Part shown: positions 50,001 through 62,988 of the stretch, one piece after another
Numbering within the stretch: the first letter of the stretch is position 1
Layout of the letters: each line of letters starts with the position of its first letter
NCBI RefSeq assembly: GCF_963576545.1
Contig: NW_026870395.1
Coordinates: 186,001 to 250,000 of the forward strand
Direction of reading: 5' to 3'
DNA: 64,000 nt
Origin: Limanda limanda
Lineage: Eukaryota; Chordata; Actinopteri; Pleuronectiformes; Pleuronectidae
Notes under the pieces: model-generated
What the model saw: only the letters and a program-made list of their open reading frames with translations
What the model was told of the DNA's origin: nothing
The model's database searches: none
Position numbers and translations under genes: made by a program

Positions 50001-53000
50001 TATTCAAGAATATCTCTTTCTCCTATGTGCTTTCATCCCTAACCCTAACCCTAACCCTTCCGAAAGTCGGAGAAGCTCAAGGATGGTACCGATCGATGCG
50101 CGCTACCCCATTTAGTGGGGGTAGAGCCTACTTGCAAGTCTCTCCGACCTTCACAAAAAACGTTATTCAAGAATATCTCTTTCTCCTATGTGCTTTCATC
50201 CCTAACCCTAACCCTAACCCTTCCGAAAGTCGGAGAAGCTCAAGGATGGTACCGATCGATGCGCGCTACCCCATTTAGTGGGGGTAGAGCCTACTTGCAA
50301 GTCTCTCCGACCTTCACAAAAAAAGTTATTCAAGAATATCTCCTCAGATTTGGGGGAATTTCGTCGGTCGACCTCTTCCGAAGGTCGTACAAGCTCGGGG
50401 ATGGTACCAATCGATCCGCAGGACCCAAATTAGTCCAGATGCAACCACTTTCCAAGTCTCTCCGACCTTCACAAAAAAAGTTATTCAAGAATATCTCTTT
50501 CTCCTATGTGCTTTCATCCCTAACCCTAACCCTAACCCTTCCGAAAGTCGGAGAAGCTCAAGGATGGTACCGATCGATGCGCGTTACCCCATTTAGTGGG
50601 GGTAGAGCCTACTTGCAAGTCTCTCCGACCTTCACAAAAAAAGTTATTCAAGAATATCTCTTTCTCCTATGTGCTTTCATCCCTAACCCTAACCCTAACC
50701 CTTCCGAAAGTCGGAGAAGCTCAAGGATGGTACCGATCGATGCGCGCTACCCCATTTAGTGGGGGTAGAGCCTACTTGCAAGTCTCTCCGACCTTCACAA
50801 AAAAAGTTATTCAAGAATATCTCTTTCTCCTATGTGCTTTCATCCCTAACCCTAACCCTAACCCTTCCGAAAGTCGGAGAAGCTCAAGGATGGTACCGAT
50901 CGATGCGCGCTACCCCATTTAGTGGGGGTAGAGCCTACTTGCAAGTCTCTCCGACCTTCACAAAAAAAGTTATTCAAGAATATCTCCTCAGATTTGGGGG
51001 AATTTCGTCGGTCGACCTCTTCCGAAGGTCGTACAAGCTCGGGGATGGTACCAATCGATCCGCAGGACCCAAATTAGTCCAGATGCAACCACTTTCCAAG
51101 TCTCTCCGACCTTCACAAAAAAAGTTATTCAAGAATATCTCTTTCTCCTATGTGCTTTCATCCCTAACCCTAACCCTAACCCTTCCGAAAGTCGGAGAAG
51201 CTCAAGGATGGTACCGATCGATGCGCGCAACCCCATTTAGTGGGGGTAGAGCCTACTTGCAAGTCTCTCCGACCTTCACAAAAAAAGTTATTCAAGAATA
51301 TCTCTTTCTCCTATGTGCTTTCATCCCTAACCCTAACCCTAACCCTTCCGAAAGTCGGAGAAGCTCAAGGATGGTACCGATCGATGCGCGCTACCCCATT
51401 TAGTGGGGGTAGAGCCTACTTGCAAGTCTCTCCGACCTTCACAAAAAAAGTTATTCAAGAATATCTCTTTCTCCTATGTGCTTTCATCCCTAACCCTAAC
51501 CCTAACCCTTCCGAAAGTCGGAGAAGCTCAAGGATGGTACCGATCGATGCGCGCTACCCCATTTAGTGGGGGTAGAGCCTACTTGCAAGTCTCTCCGACC
51601 TTCACAAAAAAAGTTATTCAAGAATATCTCCTCAGATTTGGGGGAATTTCGTCGGTCGACCTCTTCCGAAGGTCGTACAAGCTCGGGGATGGTACCAATC
51701 GATCCGCAGGACCCAAATTAGTCCAGATGCAACCACTTTCCAAGTCTCTCCGACCTTCACAAAAAAAGTTATTCAAGAATATCTCTTTCTCCTATGTGCT
51801 TTCATCCCTAACCCTAACCCTAACCCTTCCGAAAGTCGGAGAAGCTCAAGGATGGTACCGATCGATGCGCGCTACCCCATTTAGTGGGGGTAGAGCCTAC
51901 TTGCAAGTCTCTCCGACCTTCACAAAAAAAGTTATTCAAGAATATCTCTTTCTCCTATGTGCTTTCATCCCTAACCCTAACCCTAACCCTTCCGAAAGTC
52001 GGAGAAGCTCAAGGATGGTACCGATCGATGCGCGCTACCCCATTTAGTGGGGGTAGAGCCTACTTGCAAGTCTCTCCGACCTTCACAAAAAAAGTTATTC
52101 AAGAATATCTCTTTCTCCTATGTGCTTTCATCCCTAACCCTAACCCTAACCCTTCCGAAAGTCGGAGAAGCTCAAGGATGGTACTGATCGATGCGCGCTA
52201 CCCCATTTAGTGGGGGTAGAGCCTACTTGCAAGTCTCTCCGACCTTCACAAAAAAAGTTATTCAAGAATATCTCTTTCTCCTATGTGCTTTCATCCCTAA
52301 CCCTAACCCTAACCCTTCCGAAAGTCGGAGAAGCTCAAGGATGGTACCGATCGATGCGCGTTACCCCATTTAGTGGGGGTAGAGCCTACTTGCAAGTCTC
52401 TCAGACCTTCACAAAAAAAGTTATTCAAGAATATCTCTTTCTCCTATGTGCTTTCATCCCTAACCCTAACCCTAACCCTTCCGAAAGTCGGAGAAGCTCA
52501 AAGATGGTACCGATCGATGCGCGCTACCCCATTTAGTGGGGGTAGAGCCTACTTGCAAGTCTCTCCGACCTTCACAAAAAAAGTTATTCAAGAATATCTC
52601 CTCAGATTTGGGGGAATTTCGTCGGTCGACCTATTCCGAAGGTCGTACAAGCTCGGGGATGGTACCAATCGATCCGCAGGACCCAAATTAGTCCAGATGC
52701 AACCACTTTCCAAGTCTCTCCGACCTTCACAAAAAAAGTTATTCAAGAATATCTCTTTCTCCTATGTGCTTTCATCCCTAACCCTAACCCTAACCCTTCC
52801 GAAAGTCGGAGAAGCTCAAGGATGGTACCGATCGATGCGCGCTACCCCATTTAGTGGGGGTAGAGCCTACTTGCAAGTCTCTCCGACCTTCACAAAAAAC
52901 GTTATTCAAGAATATCTCTTTCTCCTATGTGCTTTCATCCCTAACCCTAACCCTAACCCTTCCGAAAGTCGGAGAAGCTCAAGGATGGTACCGATCGATG

Positions 53001-55095
53001 CGCGCTACCCCATTTAGTGGGGGTAGAGCCTACTTGCAAGTCTCTCCGACCTTCACAAAAAAAGTTATTCAAGAATATCTCCTCAGATTTGGGGGAATTT
53101 CGTCGGTCGACCTCTTCCGAAGGTCGTACAAGCTCGGGGATGGTACCAATCGATCTGCAGGACCCAAATTAGTCCAGATGCAACCACTTTCCAAGTCTCT
53201 CCGACCTTCACAAAAAAAGTTATTCAAGAATATCTCTTTCTCCTATGTGCTTTCATCCCTAACCCTAACCCTAACCCTTCCAAAAGTCGGAGAAGCTCAA
53301 GGATGGTACCGATCGATGCGCGCTACCCCATTTAGTGGGAGTAGAGCCTACTTGCAAGTCTCTCCGACCTTCACAAAAAAAGTTATTCAAGAATATCTCT
53401 TTCTCCTATGTGCTTTCATCCCTAACCCTAACCCTAACCCTTCCGAAAGTCGGAGAAGCTCAAGGATGGTACCGATCGATGCGCGCTACCCCATTTAGTG
53501 GGGGTAGAGCCTACTTGCAAGTCTCTCCGACCTTCACAAAAAAAGTTATTCAAGAATATCTCTTTCTCCTATGTGCTTTCATCCCTAACCCTAACCCTAA
53601 CCCTTCCGAAAGTCGGAGAAGCTCAAGGATGGTACCGATCGATGCGCGCTACCCCATTTAGTGGGGGTAGAGCCTACTTGCAAGTCTCTCCGACCTTCAC
53701 AAAAAACGTTATTCAAGAATATCTCTTTCTCCTATGTGCTTTCATCCCTAACCCTAACCCTAACCCTTCCGAAAGTCGGAGAAGCTCAAGGATGGTACCG
53801 ATCGATGCGCGCTACCCCATTTAGTGGGGGTAGAGCCTACTTGCAAGTCTCTCCGACCTTCACAAAAAAAGTTATTCAAGAATATCTCCTCAGATTTGGG
53901 GGAATTTCGTCGGTCGACCTCTTCCGAAGGTCGTACAAGCTCGGGGATGGTACCAATCGATCCGCAGGACCCAAATTAGTCCAGATGCAACCACTTTCCA
54001 AGTCTCTCCGACCTTCACAAAAAAAGTTATTCAAGAATATCTCTTTCTCCTATGTGCTTTCATCCCTAACCCTAACCCTAACCCTTCCGAAAGTCGGAGA
54101 AGCTCAAGGATGGTACCGATCGATGCGCGTTACCCCATTTAGTGGGGGTAGAGCCTACTTGCAAGTCTCTCCGACCTTCACAAAAAAAGTTATTCAAGAA
54201 TATCTCTTTCTCCTATGTGCTTTCATCCCTAACCCTAACCCTAACCCTTCCGAAAGTCGGAGAAGCTCAAGGATGGTACCGATCGATGCGCGCTACCCCA
54301 TTTAGTGGGGGTAGAGCCTACTTGCAAGTCTCTCCGACCTTCACAAAAAAAGTTATTCAAGAATATCTCTTTCTCCTATGTGCTTTCATCCCTAACCCTA
54401 ACCCTAACCCTTCCGAAAGTCGGAGAAGCTCAAGGATGGTACCGATCGATGCGCGCTACCCCATTTAGTGGGGGTAGAGCCTACTTGCAAGTCTCTCCGA
54501 CCTTCACAAAAAACGTTATTCAAGAATATCTCTTTCTCCTATGTGCTTTCATCCCTAACCCTAACCCTAACCCTTCCGAAAGTCGGAGAAGCTCAAGGAT
54601 GGTACCGATCGATGCACGCTACCCCATTTAGTGGGGGTAGAGCCTACTTGCAAGTCTCTCCGACCTTCACAAAAAAAGTTATTCAAGAATATCTCCTCAG
54701 ATTTGGGGGAATTTCGTCGGTCGACCTCTTCCGAAGGTCGTACAAGCTCGGGGATGGTACCAATCGATCCGCAGGACCCAAATTAGTCCAGATGCAACCA
54801 CTTTCCAAGTCTCTCCGACCTTCACAAAAAAAGTTATTCAAGAATATCTCTTTCTCCTATGTGCTTTCATCCCTAACCCTAACCCTTCCGAAAGTCGGAG
54901 AAGCTCAAGGATGGTACCGATCGATGCGCGTTACCCCATTTAGTGGGGGTAGAGCCTACTTGCAAGTCTCTCCGACCTTCACAAAAAAAGTTATTCAAGA
55001 ATATCTCTTTCTCCTATGTGCTTTCATCCCTAACCCTAACCCTAACCCTTCCGAAAGTCGGAGAAGCTCAAGGATGGTACCGATCGATGCGCGCT
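47040..55095 (+). repeat. 8,056-bp higher-order repeat, copy 1
   Basis: Unit order: 1 1 1 2 1 2 1 1 1 2 1 1 2 1 1 1 2 1 1 2 1 1 2 1 1 1 1 2 1 2 1 1 1 2 1 1 1 2c 1 (11 dimers, 28 monomers). Private markers shared with the next copy include A at 48952 (GGGGATAGTACC), T at 49546 (ATTTGTGGG), A at 52633 (CTATTCCG) and A at 53340 (GTGGGAGTAG). It is built of two sub-blocks that both open with a CTCTCGGACC or CTCTCAGACC monomer bearing CTCAAAGATGG (47366 and 52363). Confidence 0.9.
54621..54932 (+). repeat. Contracted dimer (312 bp)
   Basis: Three-tract block in the A half. In the next 8-kb copy the equivalent dimer (62508-62825) is full length and the monomer before it is contracted instead. Confidence 0.93.
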
Positions 55096-58000
55096 ACCCC
55101 ATTTAGTGGGGGTAGAGCCTACTTGCAAGTCTCTCCGACCTTCACAAAAAAAGTTATTCAAGAATATCTCTTTCTCCTATGTGCTTTCATCCCTAACCCT
55201 AACCCTAACCCTTCCGAAAGTCGGAGAAGCTCAAGGATGGTACCGATCGATGCGCGCTACCCCATTTAGTGGGGGTAGAGCCTACTTGCAAGTCTCTCCG
55301 ACCTTCACAAAAAAAGTTATTCAAGAATATCTCTTTCTCCTATGTGCTTTCATCCCTAACCCTAACCCTAACCCTTCCGAAAGTCGGAGAAGCTCAAGGA
55401 TGGTACCGATCGATGCGCGTTACCCCATTTAGTGGGGGTAGAGCCTACTTGCAAGTCTCTCGGACCTTCACAAAAAAAGTTATTCAAGAATATCTCTTTC
55501 TCCTATGTGCTTTCATCCCTAACCCTAACCCTAACCCTTCCGAAAGTCGGAGAAGCTCAAAGATGGTACCGATCGATGCGCGCTACCCCATTTAGTGGGG
55601 GTAGAGCCTACTTGCAAGTCTCTCCGACCTTCACAAAAAAAGTTATTCAAGAATATCTCCTCAGATTTGGGGGAATTTCGTCGGTCGACCTCTTCCGAAG
55701 GTCGTACAAGCTCGGGGATGGTACCAATCGATCCGCAGGACCCAAATTAGTCCAGATGCAACGACTTTCCAAGTCTCTCCGACCTTCACAAAAAAAGTTA
55801 TTCAAGAATATCTCTTTCTCCTATGTGCTTTCATCCCTAACCCTAACCCTAACCCTTCCGAAAGTCGGAGAAGCTCAAGGATGGTACCGATCGATGCGCG
55901 CTACCCCATTTAGTGGGGGTAGAGCCTACTTGCAAGTCTCTCCGACCTTCACAAAAAACGTTATTCAAGAATATCTCTTTCTCCTATGTGCTTTCATCCC
56001 TAACCCTAACCCTAACCCTTCCGAAAGTCGGAGAAGCTCAAGGATGGTACCGATCGATGCGCGCTACCCCATTTAGTGGGGGTAGAGCCTACTTGCAAGT
56101 CTCTCCGACCTTCACAAAAAAAGTTATTCAAGAATATCTCCTCAGATTTGGGGGAATTTCGTCGGTCGACCTCTTCCGAAGGTCGTACAAGCTCGGGGAT
56201 GGTACCAATCGATCTGCAGGACCCAAATTAGTCCAGATGCAACCACTTTCCAAGTCTCTCCGACCTTCACAAAAAAAGTTATTCAAGAATATCTCTTTCT
56301 CCTATGTGCTTTCATCCCTAACCCTAACCCTAACCCTTCCAAAAGTCGGAGAAGCTCAAGGATGGTACCGATCGATGCGCGCTACCCCATTTAGTGGGGG
56401 TAGAGCCTACTTGCAAGTCTCTCCGACCTTCACAAAAAAAGTTATTCAAGAATATCTCTTTCTCCTATGTGCTTTCATCCCTAACCCTAACCCTAACCCT
56501 TCCGAAAGTCGGAGAAGCTCAAGGATGGTACCGATCGATGCGCGCTACCCCATTTAGTGGGGGTAGAGCCTACTTGCAAGTCTCTCCGACCTTCACAAAA
56601 AAAGTTATTCAAGAATATCTCTTTCTCCTATGTGCTTTCATCCCTAACCCTAACCCTAACCCTTCCGAAAGTCGGAGAAGCTCAAGGATGGTACCGATCG
56701 ATGCGCGCTACCCCATTTAGTGGGGGTAGAGCCTACTTGCAAGTCTCTCCGACCTTCACAAAAAACGTTATTCAAGAATATCTCTTTCTCCTATGTGCTT
56801 TCATCCCTAACCCTAACCCTAACCCTTCCGAAAGTCGGAGAAGCTCAAGGATGGTACCGATCGATGCGCGCTACCCCATTTAGTGGGGGTAGAGCCTACT
56901 TGCAAGTCTCTCCGACCTTCACAAAAAAAGTTATTCAAGAATATCTCCTCAGATTTGGGGGAATTTCGTCGGTCGACCTCTTCCGAAGGTCGTACAAGCT
57001 CGGGGATAGTACCAATCGATCCGCAGGACCCAAATTAGTCCAGATGCAACCACTTTCCAAGTCTCTCCGACCTTCACAAAAAAAGTTATTCAAGAATATC
57101 TCTTTCTCCTATGTGCTTTCATCCCTAACCCTAACCCTAACCCTTCCGAAAGTCGGAGAAGCTCAAGGATGGTACCGATCGATGCGCGTTACCCCATTTA
57201 GTGGGGGTAGAGCCTACTTGCAAGTCTCTCCGACCTTCACAAAAAAAGTTATTCAAGAATATCTCTTTCTCCTATGTGCTTTCATCCCTAACCCTAACCC
57301 TAACCCTTCCGAAAGTCGGAGAAGCTCAAGGATGGTACCGATCGATGCGCGCTACCCCATTTAGTGGGGGTAGAGCCTACTTGCAAGTCTCTCCGACCTT
57401 CACAAAAAAAGTTATTCAAGAATATCTCCTCAGATTTGTGGGAATTTCGTCGGTCGACCTCTTCCGAAGGTCGTACAAGCTCGGGGATGGTACCAATCGA
57501 TCTGCAGGACCCAAATTAGTCCAGATGCAACCACTTTCCAAGTCTCTCCGACCTTCACAAAAAAAGTTATTCAAGAATATCTCTTTCTCCTATGTGCTTT
57601 CATCCCTAACCCTAACCCTAACCCTTCCAAAAGTCGGAGAAGCTCAAGGATGGTACCGATCGATGCGCGCTACCCCATTTAGTGGGGGTAGAGCCTACTT
57701 GCAAGTCTCTCCGACCTTCACAAAAAAAGTTATTCAAGAATATCTCTTTCTCCTATGTGCTTTCATCCCTAACCCTAACCCTAACCCTTCCGAAAGTCGG
57801 AGAAGCTCAAGGATGGTACCGATCGATGCGCGCTACCCCATTTAGTGGGGGTAGAGCCTACTTGCAAGTCTCTCCGACCTTCACAAAAAAAGTTATTCAA
57901 GAATATCTCTTTCTCCTATGTGCTTTCATCCCTAACCCTAACCCTAACCCTTCCGAAAGTCGGAGAAGCTCAAGGATGGTACCGATCGATGCGCGCTACC

Positions 58001-61000
58001 CCATTTAGTGGGGGTAGAGCCTACTTGCAAGTCTCTCCGACCTTCACAAAAAACGTTATTCAAGAATATCTCTTTCTCCTATGTGCTTTCATCCCTAACC
58101 CTAACCCTAACCCTTCCGAAAGTCGGAGAAGCTCAAGGATGGTACTGATCGATGCGCGCTACCCCATTTAGTGGGGGTAGAGCCTACTTGCAAGTCTCTC
58201 CGACCTTCACAAAAAAAGTTATTCAAGAATATCTCCTCAGATTTGGGGGAATTTCGTCGGTCGACCTCTTCCGAAGGTCGTACAAGCTCGGGGATGGTAC
58301 CAATCGATCCGCAGGACCCAAATTAGTCCAGATGCAACCACTTTCCAAGTCTCTCCGACCTTCACAAAAAAAGTTATTCAAGAATATCTCTTTCTCCTAT
58401 GTGCTTTCATCCCTAACCCTAACCCTAACCCTTCCGAAAGTCGGAGAAGCTCAAGGATGGTACCGATCGATGCGCGTTACCCCATTTAGTGGGGGTAGAG
58501 CCTACTTGCAAGTCTCTCCGACCTTCACAAAAAAAGTTATTCAAGAATATCTCTTTCTCCTATGTGCTTTCATCCCTAACCCTAACCCTAACCCTTCCGA
58601 AAGTCGGAGAAGCTCAAGGATGGTACCGATCGATGCGCGCTACCCCATTTAGTGGGGGTAGAGCCTACTTGCAAGTCTCTCCGACCTTCACAAAAAAAGT
58701 TATTCAAGAATATCTCTTTCTCCTATGTGCTTTCATCCCTAACCCTAACCCTAACCCTTCCGAAAGTCGGAGAAGCTCAAGGATGGTACCGATCGATGCG
58801 CGCTACCCCATTTAGTGGGGGTAGAGCCTACTTGCAAGTCTCTCCGACCTTCACAAAAAAAGTTATTCAAGAATATCTCCTCAGATTTGGGGGAATTTCG
58901 TCGGTCGACCTCTTCCGAAGGTCGTACAAGCTCGGGGATGGTACCAATCGATCCGCAGGACCCAAATTAGTCCAGATGCAACCACTTTCCAAGTCTCTCC
59001 GACCTTCACAAAAAAAGTTATTCAAGAATATCTCTTTCTCCTATGTGCTTTCATCCCTAACCCTAACCCTAACCCTTCCGAAAGTCGGAGAAGCTCAAGG
59101 ATGGTACCGATCGATGCGCGCAACCCCATTTAGTGGGGGTAGAGCCTACTTGCAAGTCTCTCCGACCTTCACAAAAAAAGTTATTCAAGAATATCTCTTT
59201 CTCCTATGTGCTTTCATCCCTAACCCTAACCCTAACCCTTCCGAAAGTCGGAGAAGCTCAAGGATGGTACCGATCGATGCGCGCTACCCCATTTAGTGGG
59301 GGTAGAGCCTACTTGCAAGTCTCTCCGACCTTCACAAAAAAAGTTATTCAAGAATATCTCTTTCTCCTATGTGCTTTCATCCCTAACCCTAACCCTAACC
59401 CTTCCGAAAGTCGGAGAAGCTCAAGGATGGTACCGATCGATGCGCGCTACCCCATTTAGTGGGGGTAGAGCCTACTTGCAAGTCTCTCCGACCTTCACAA
59501 AAAAAGTTATTCAAGAATATCTCCTCAGATTTGGGGGAATTTCGTCGGTCGACCTCTTCCGAAGGTCGTACAAGCTCGGGGATGGTACCAATCGATCCGC
59601 AGGACCCAAATTAGTCCAGATGCAACCACTTTCCAAGTCTCTCCGACCTTCACAAAAAAAGTTATTCAAGAATATCTCTTTCTCCTATGTGCTTTCATCC
59701 CTAACCCTAACCCTAACCCTTCCGAAAGTCGGAGAAGCTCAAGGATGGTACCTATCGATGCGCGCTACCCCATTTAGTGGGGGTAGAGCCTACTTGCAAG
59801 TCTCTCCGACCTTCACAAAAAAAGTTATTCAAGAATATCTCTTTCTCCTATGTGCTTTCATCCCTAACCCTAACCCTAACCCTTCCGAAAGTCGGAGAAG
59901 CTCAAGGATGGTACCGATCGATGCGCGCTACCCCATTTAGTGGGGGTAGAGCCTACTTGCAAGTCTCTCCGACCTTCACAAAAAAAGTTATTCAAGAATA
60001 TCTCTTTCTCCTATGTGCTTTCATCCCTAACCCTAACCCTAACCCTTCCGAAAGTCGGAGAAGCTCAAGGATGGTACTGATCGATGCGCGCTACCCCATT
60101 TAGTGGGGGTAGAGCCTACTTGCAAGTCTCTCCGACCTTCACAAAAAAAGTTATTCAAGAATATCTCTTTCTCCTATGTGCTTTCATCCCTAACCCTAAC
60201 CCTAACCCTTCCGAAAGTCGGAGAAGCTCAAGGATGGTACCGATCGATGCGCGTTACAACATTTAGTGGGGGTAGAGCCTACTTGCAAGTCTCTCGGACC
60301 TTCACAAAAAAAGTTATTCAAGAATATCTCTTTCTCCTATGTGCTTTCATCCCTAACCCTAACCCTAACCCTTCCGAAAGTCGGAGAAGCTCAAAGATGG
60401 TACCGATCGATGCGCGCTACCCCATTTAGTGGGGGTAGAGCCTACTTGCAAGTCTCTCCGACCTTCACAAAAAAAGTTATTCAAGAATATCTCCTCAGAT
60501 TTGGGGGAATTTCGTCGGTCGACCTATTCCGAAGGTCGTACAAGCTCGGGGATGGTACCAATCGATCCGCAGGACCCAAATTAGTCCAGATGCAACCACT
60601 TTCCAAGTCTCTCCGACCTTCACAAAAAAAGTTATTCAAGAATATCTCTTTCTCCTATGTGCTTTCATCCCTAACCCTAACCCTAACCCTTCCGAAAGTC
60701 GGAGAAGCTCAAGGATGGTACCGATCGATGCGCGCTACCCCATTTAGTGGGGGTAGAGCCTACTTGCAAGTCTCTCCGACCTTCACAAAAAACGTTATTC
60801 AAGAATATCTCTTTCTCCTATGTGCTTTCATCCCTAACCCTAACCCTAACCCTTCCGAAAGTCGGAGAAGCTCAAGGATGGTACCGATCGATGCGCGCTA
60901 CCCCATTTAGTGGGGGTAGAGCCTACTTGCAAGTCTCTCCGACCTTCACAAAAAAAGTTATTCAAGAATATCTCCTCAGATTTGGGGGAATTTCGTCGGT

Positions 61001-62988
61001 CGACCTCTTCCGAAGGTCGTACAAGCTCGGGGATGGTACCAATCGATCTGCAGGACCCAAATTAGTCCAGATGCAACCACTTTCCAAGTCTCTCCGACCT
61101 TCACAAAAAAAGTTATTCAAGAATATCTCTTTCTCCTATGTGCTTTCATCCCTAACCCTAACCCTAACCCTTCCAAAAGTCGGAGAAGCTCAAGGATGGT
61201 ACCGATCGATGCGCGCTACCCCATTTAGTGGGAGTAGAGCCTACTTGCAAGTCTCTCCGACCTTCACAAAAAAAGTTATTCAAGAATATCTCTTTCTCCT
61301 ATGTGCTTTCATCCCTAACCCTAACCCTAACCCTTCCGAAAGTCGGAGAAGCTCAAGGATGGTACCGATCGATGCGCGCTACCCCATTTAGTGGGGGTAG
61401 AGCCTACTTGCAAGTCTCTCCGACCTTCACAAAAAAAGTTATTCAAGAATATCTCTTTCTCCTATGTGCTTTCATCCCTAACCCTAACCCTAACCCTTCC
61501 GAAAGTCGGAGAAGCTCAAGGATGGTACCGATCGATGCGCGCTACCCCATTTAGTGGGGGTAGAGCCTACTTGCAAGTCTCTCCGACCTTCACAAAAAAC
61601 GTTATTCAAGAATATCTCTTTCTCCTATGTGCTTTCATCCCTAACCCTAACCCTAACCCTTCCGAAAGTCGGAGAAGCTCAAGGATGGTACCGATCGATG
61701 CGCGCTACCCCATTTAGTGGGGGTAGAGCCTACTTGCAAGTCTCTCCGACCTTCACAAAAAAAGTTATTCAAGAATATCTCCTCAGATTTGGGGGAATTT
61801 CGTCGGTCGACCTCTTCCGAAGGTCGTACAAGCTCGGGGATGGTACCAATCGATCCGCAGGACCCAAATTAGTCCAGATGCAACCACTTTCCAAGTCTCT
61901 CCGACCTTCACAAAAAAAGTTATTCAAGAATATCTCTTTCTCCTATGTGCTTTCATCCCTAACCCTAACCCTAACCCTTCCGAAAGTCGGAGAAGCTCAA
62001 GGATGGTACCGATCGATGCGCGTTACCCCATTTAGTGGGGGTAGAGCCTACTTGCAAGTCTCTCCGACCTTCACAAAAAAAGTTATTCAAGAATATCTCT
62101 TTCTCCTATGTGCTTTCATCCCAAACCCTAACCCTAACCCTTCCGAAAGTCGGAGAAGCTCAAGGATGGTACCGATCGATGCGCGCTACCCCATTTAGTG
62201 GGGGTAGAGCCTACTTGCAAGTCTCTCCGACCTTCACAAAAAAAGTTATTCAAGAATATCTCTTTCTCCTATGTGCTTTCATCCCTAACCCTAACCCTAA
62301 CCCTTCCGAAAGTCGGAGAAGCTCAAGGATGGTACCGATCGATGCGCGCTACCCCATTTAGTGGGGGTAGAGCCTACTTGCAAGTCTCTCCGACCTTCAC
62401 AAAAAACGTTATTCAAGAATATCTCTTTCTCCTATGTGCTTTCATCCCTAACCCTAACCCTTCCGAAAGTCGGAGAAGCTCAAGGATGGTACCGATCGAT
62501 GCACGCTACCCCATTTAGTGGGGGTAGAGCCTACTTGCAAGTCTCTCCGACCTTCACAAAAAAAGTTATTCAAGAATATCTCCTCAGATTTGGGGGAATT
62601 TCGTCGGTCGACCTCTTCCGAAGGTCGTACAAGCTCGGGGATGGTACCAATCGATCCGCAGGACCCAAATTAGTCCAGATGCAACCACTTTCCAAGTCTC
62701 TCCGACCTTCACAAAAAAAGTTATTCAAGAATATCTCTTTCTCCTATGTGCTTTCATCCCTAACCCTAACCCTAACCCTTCCGAAAGTCGGAGAAGCTCA
62801 AGGATGGTACCGATCGATGCGCGTTACCCCATTTAGTGGGGGTAGAGCCTACTTGCAAGTCTCTCCGACCTTCACAAAAAAAGTTATTCAAGAATATCTC
62901 TTTCTCCTATGTGCTTTCATCCCTAACCCTAACCCTAACCCTTCCGAAAGTCGGAGAAGCTCAAGGATGGTACCGATCGATGCGCGCT
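55096..62988 (+). repeat. 8-kb higher-order repeat, copy 2 (7,893 bp)
   Basis: It repeats the unit order of 47040-55095 with one monomer missing. Paired markers sit 8,056 apart at 48952/57008, and 7,893 apart at 49546/57439, 52633/60526 and 53340/61233. The missing 163 bp therefore lies between the first two marker pairs: two monomers at 49135-49460 in copy 1 correspond to one at 57191-57353. Private changes include CAACGAC near 55763 and TTACAACATT near 60256. Confidence 0.9.
62351..62507 (+). repeat. Contracted A monomer (157 bp), A6-CG type
   Basis: Three-tract block in a monomer that also has A6-CG in the core and ends GATGCACGCT. Its partner in copy 1 (54458-54620) is full length and shares both other marks. 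Confidence 0.93.

Noticed and set aside
47040..62988. Dismissing the 8-kb repeat as an assembly duplication
   Set aside because: The two copies differ by a missing monomer, a shifted contraction and private substitutions (near 55763 and 60256), which a simple duplicated contig would not show. Read support is still the decisive test.
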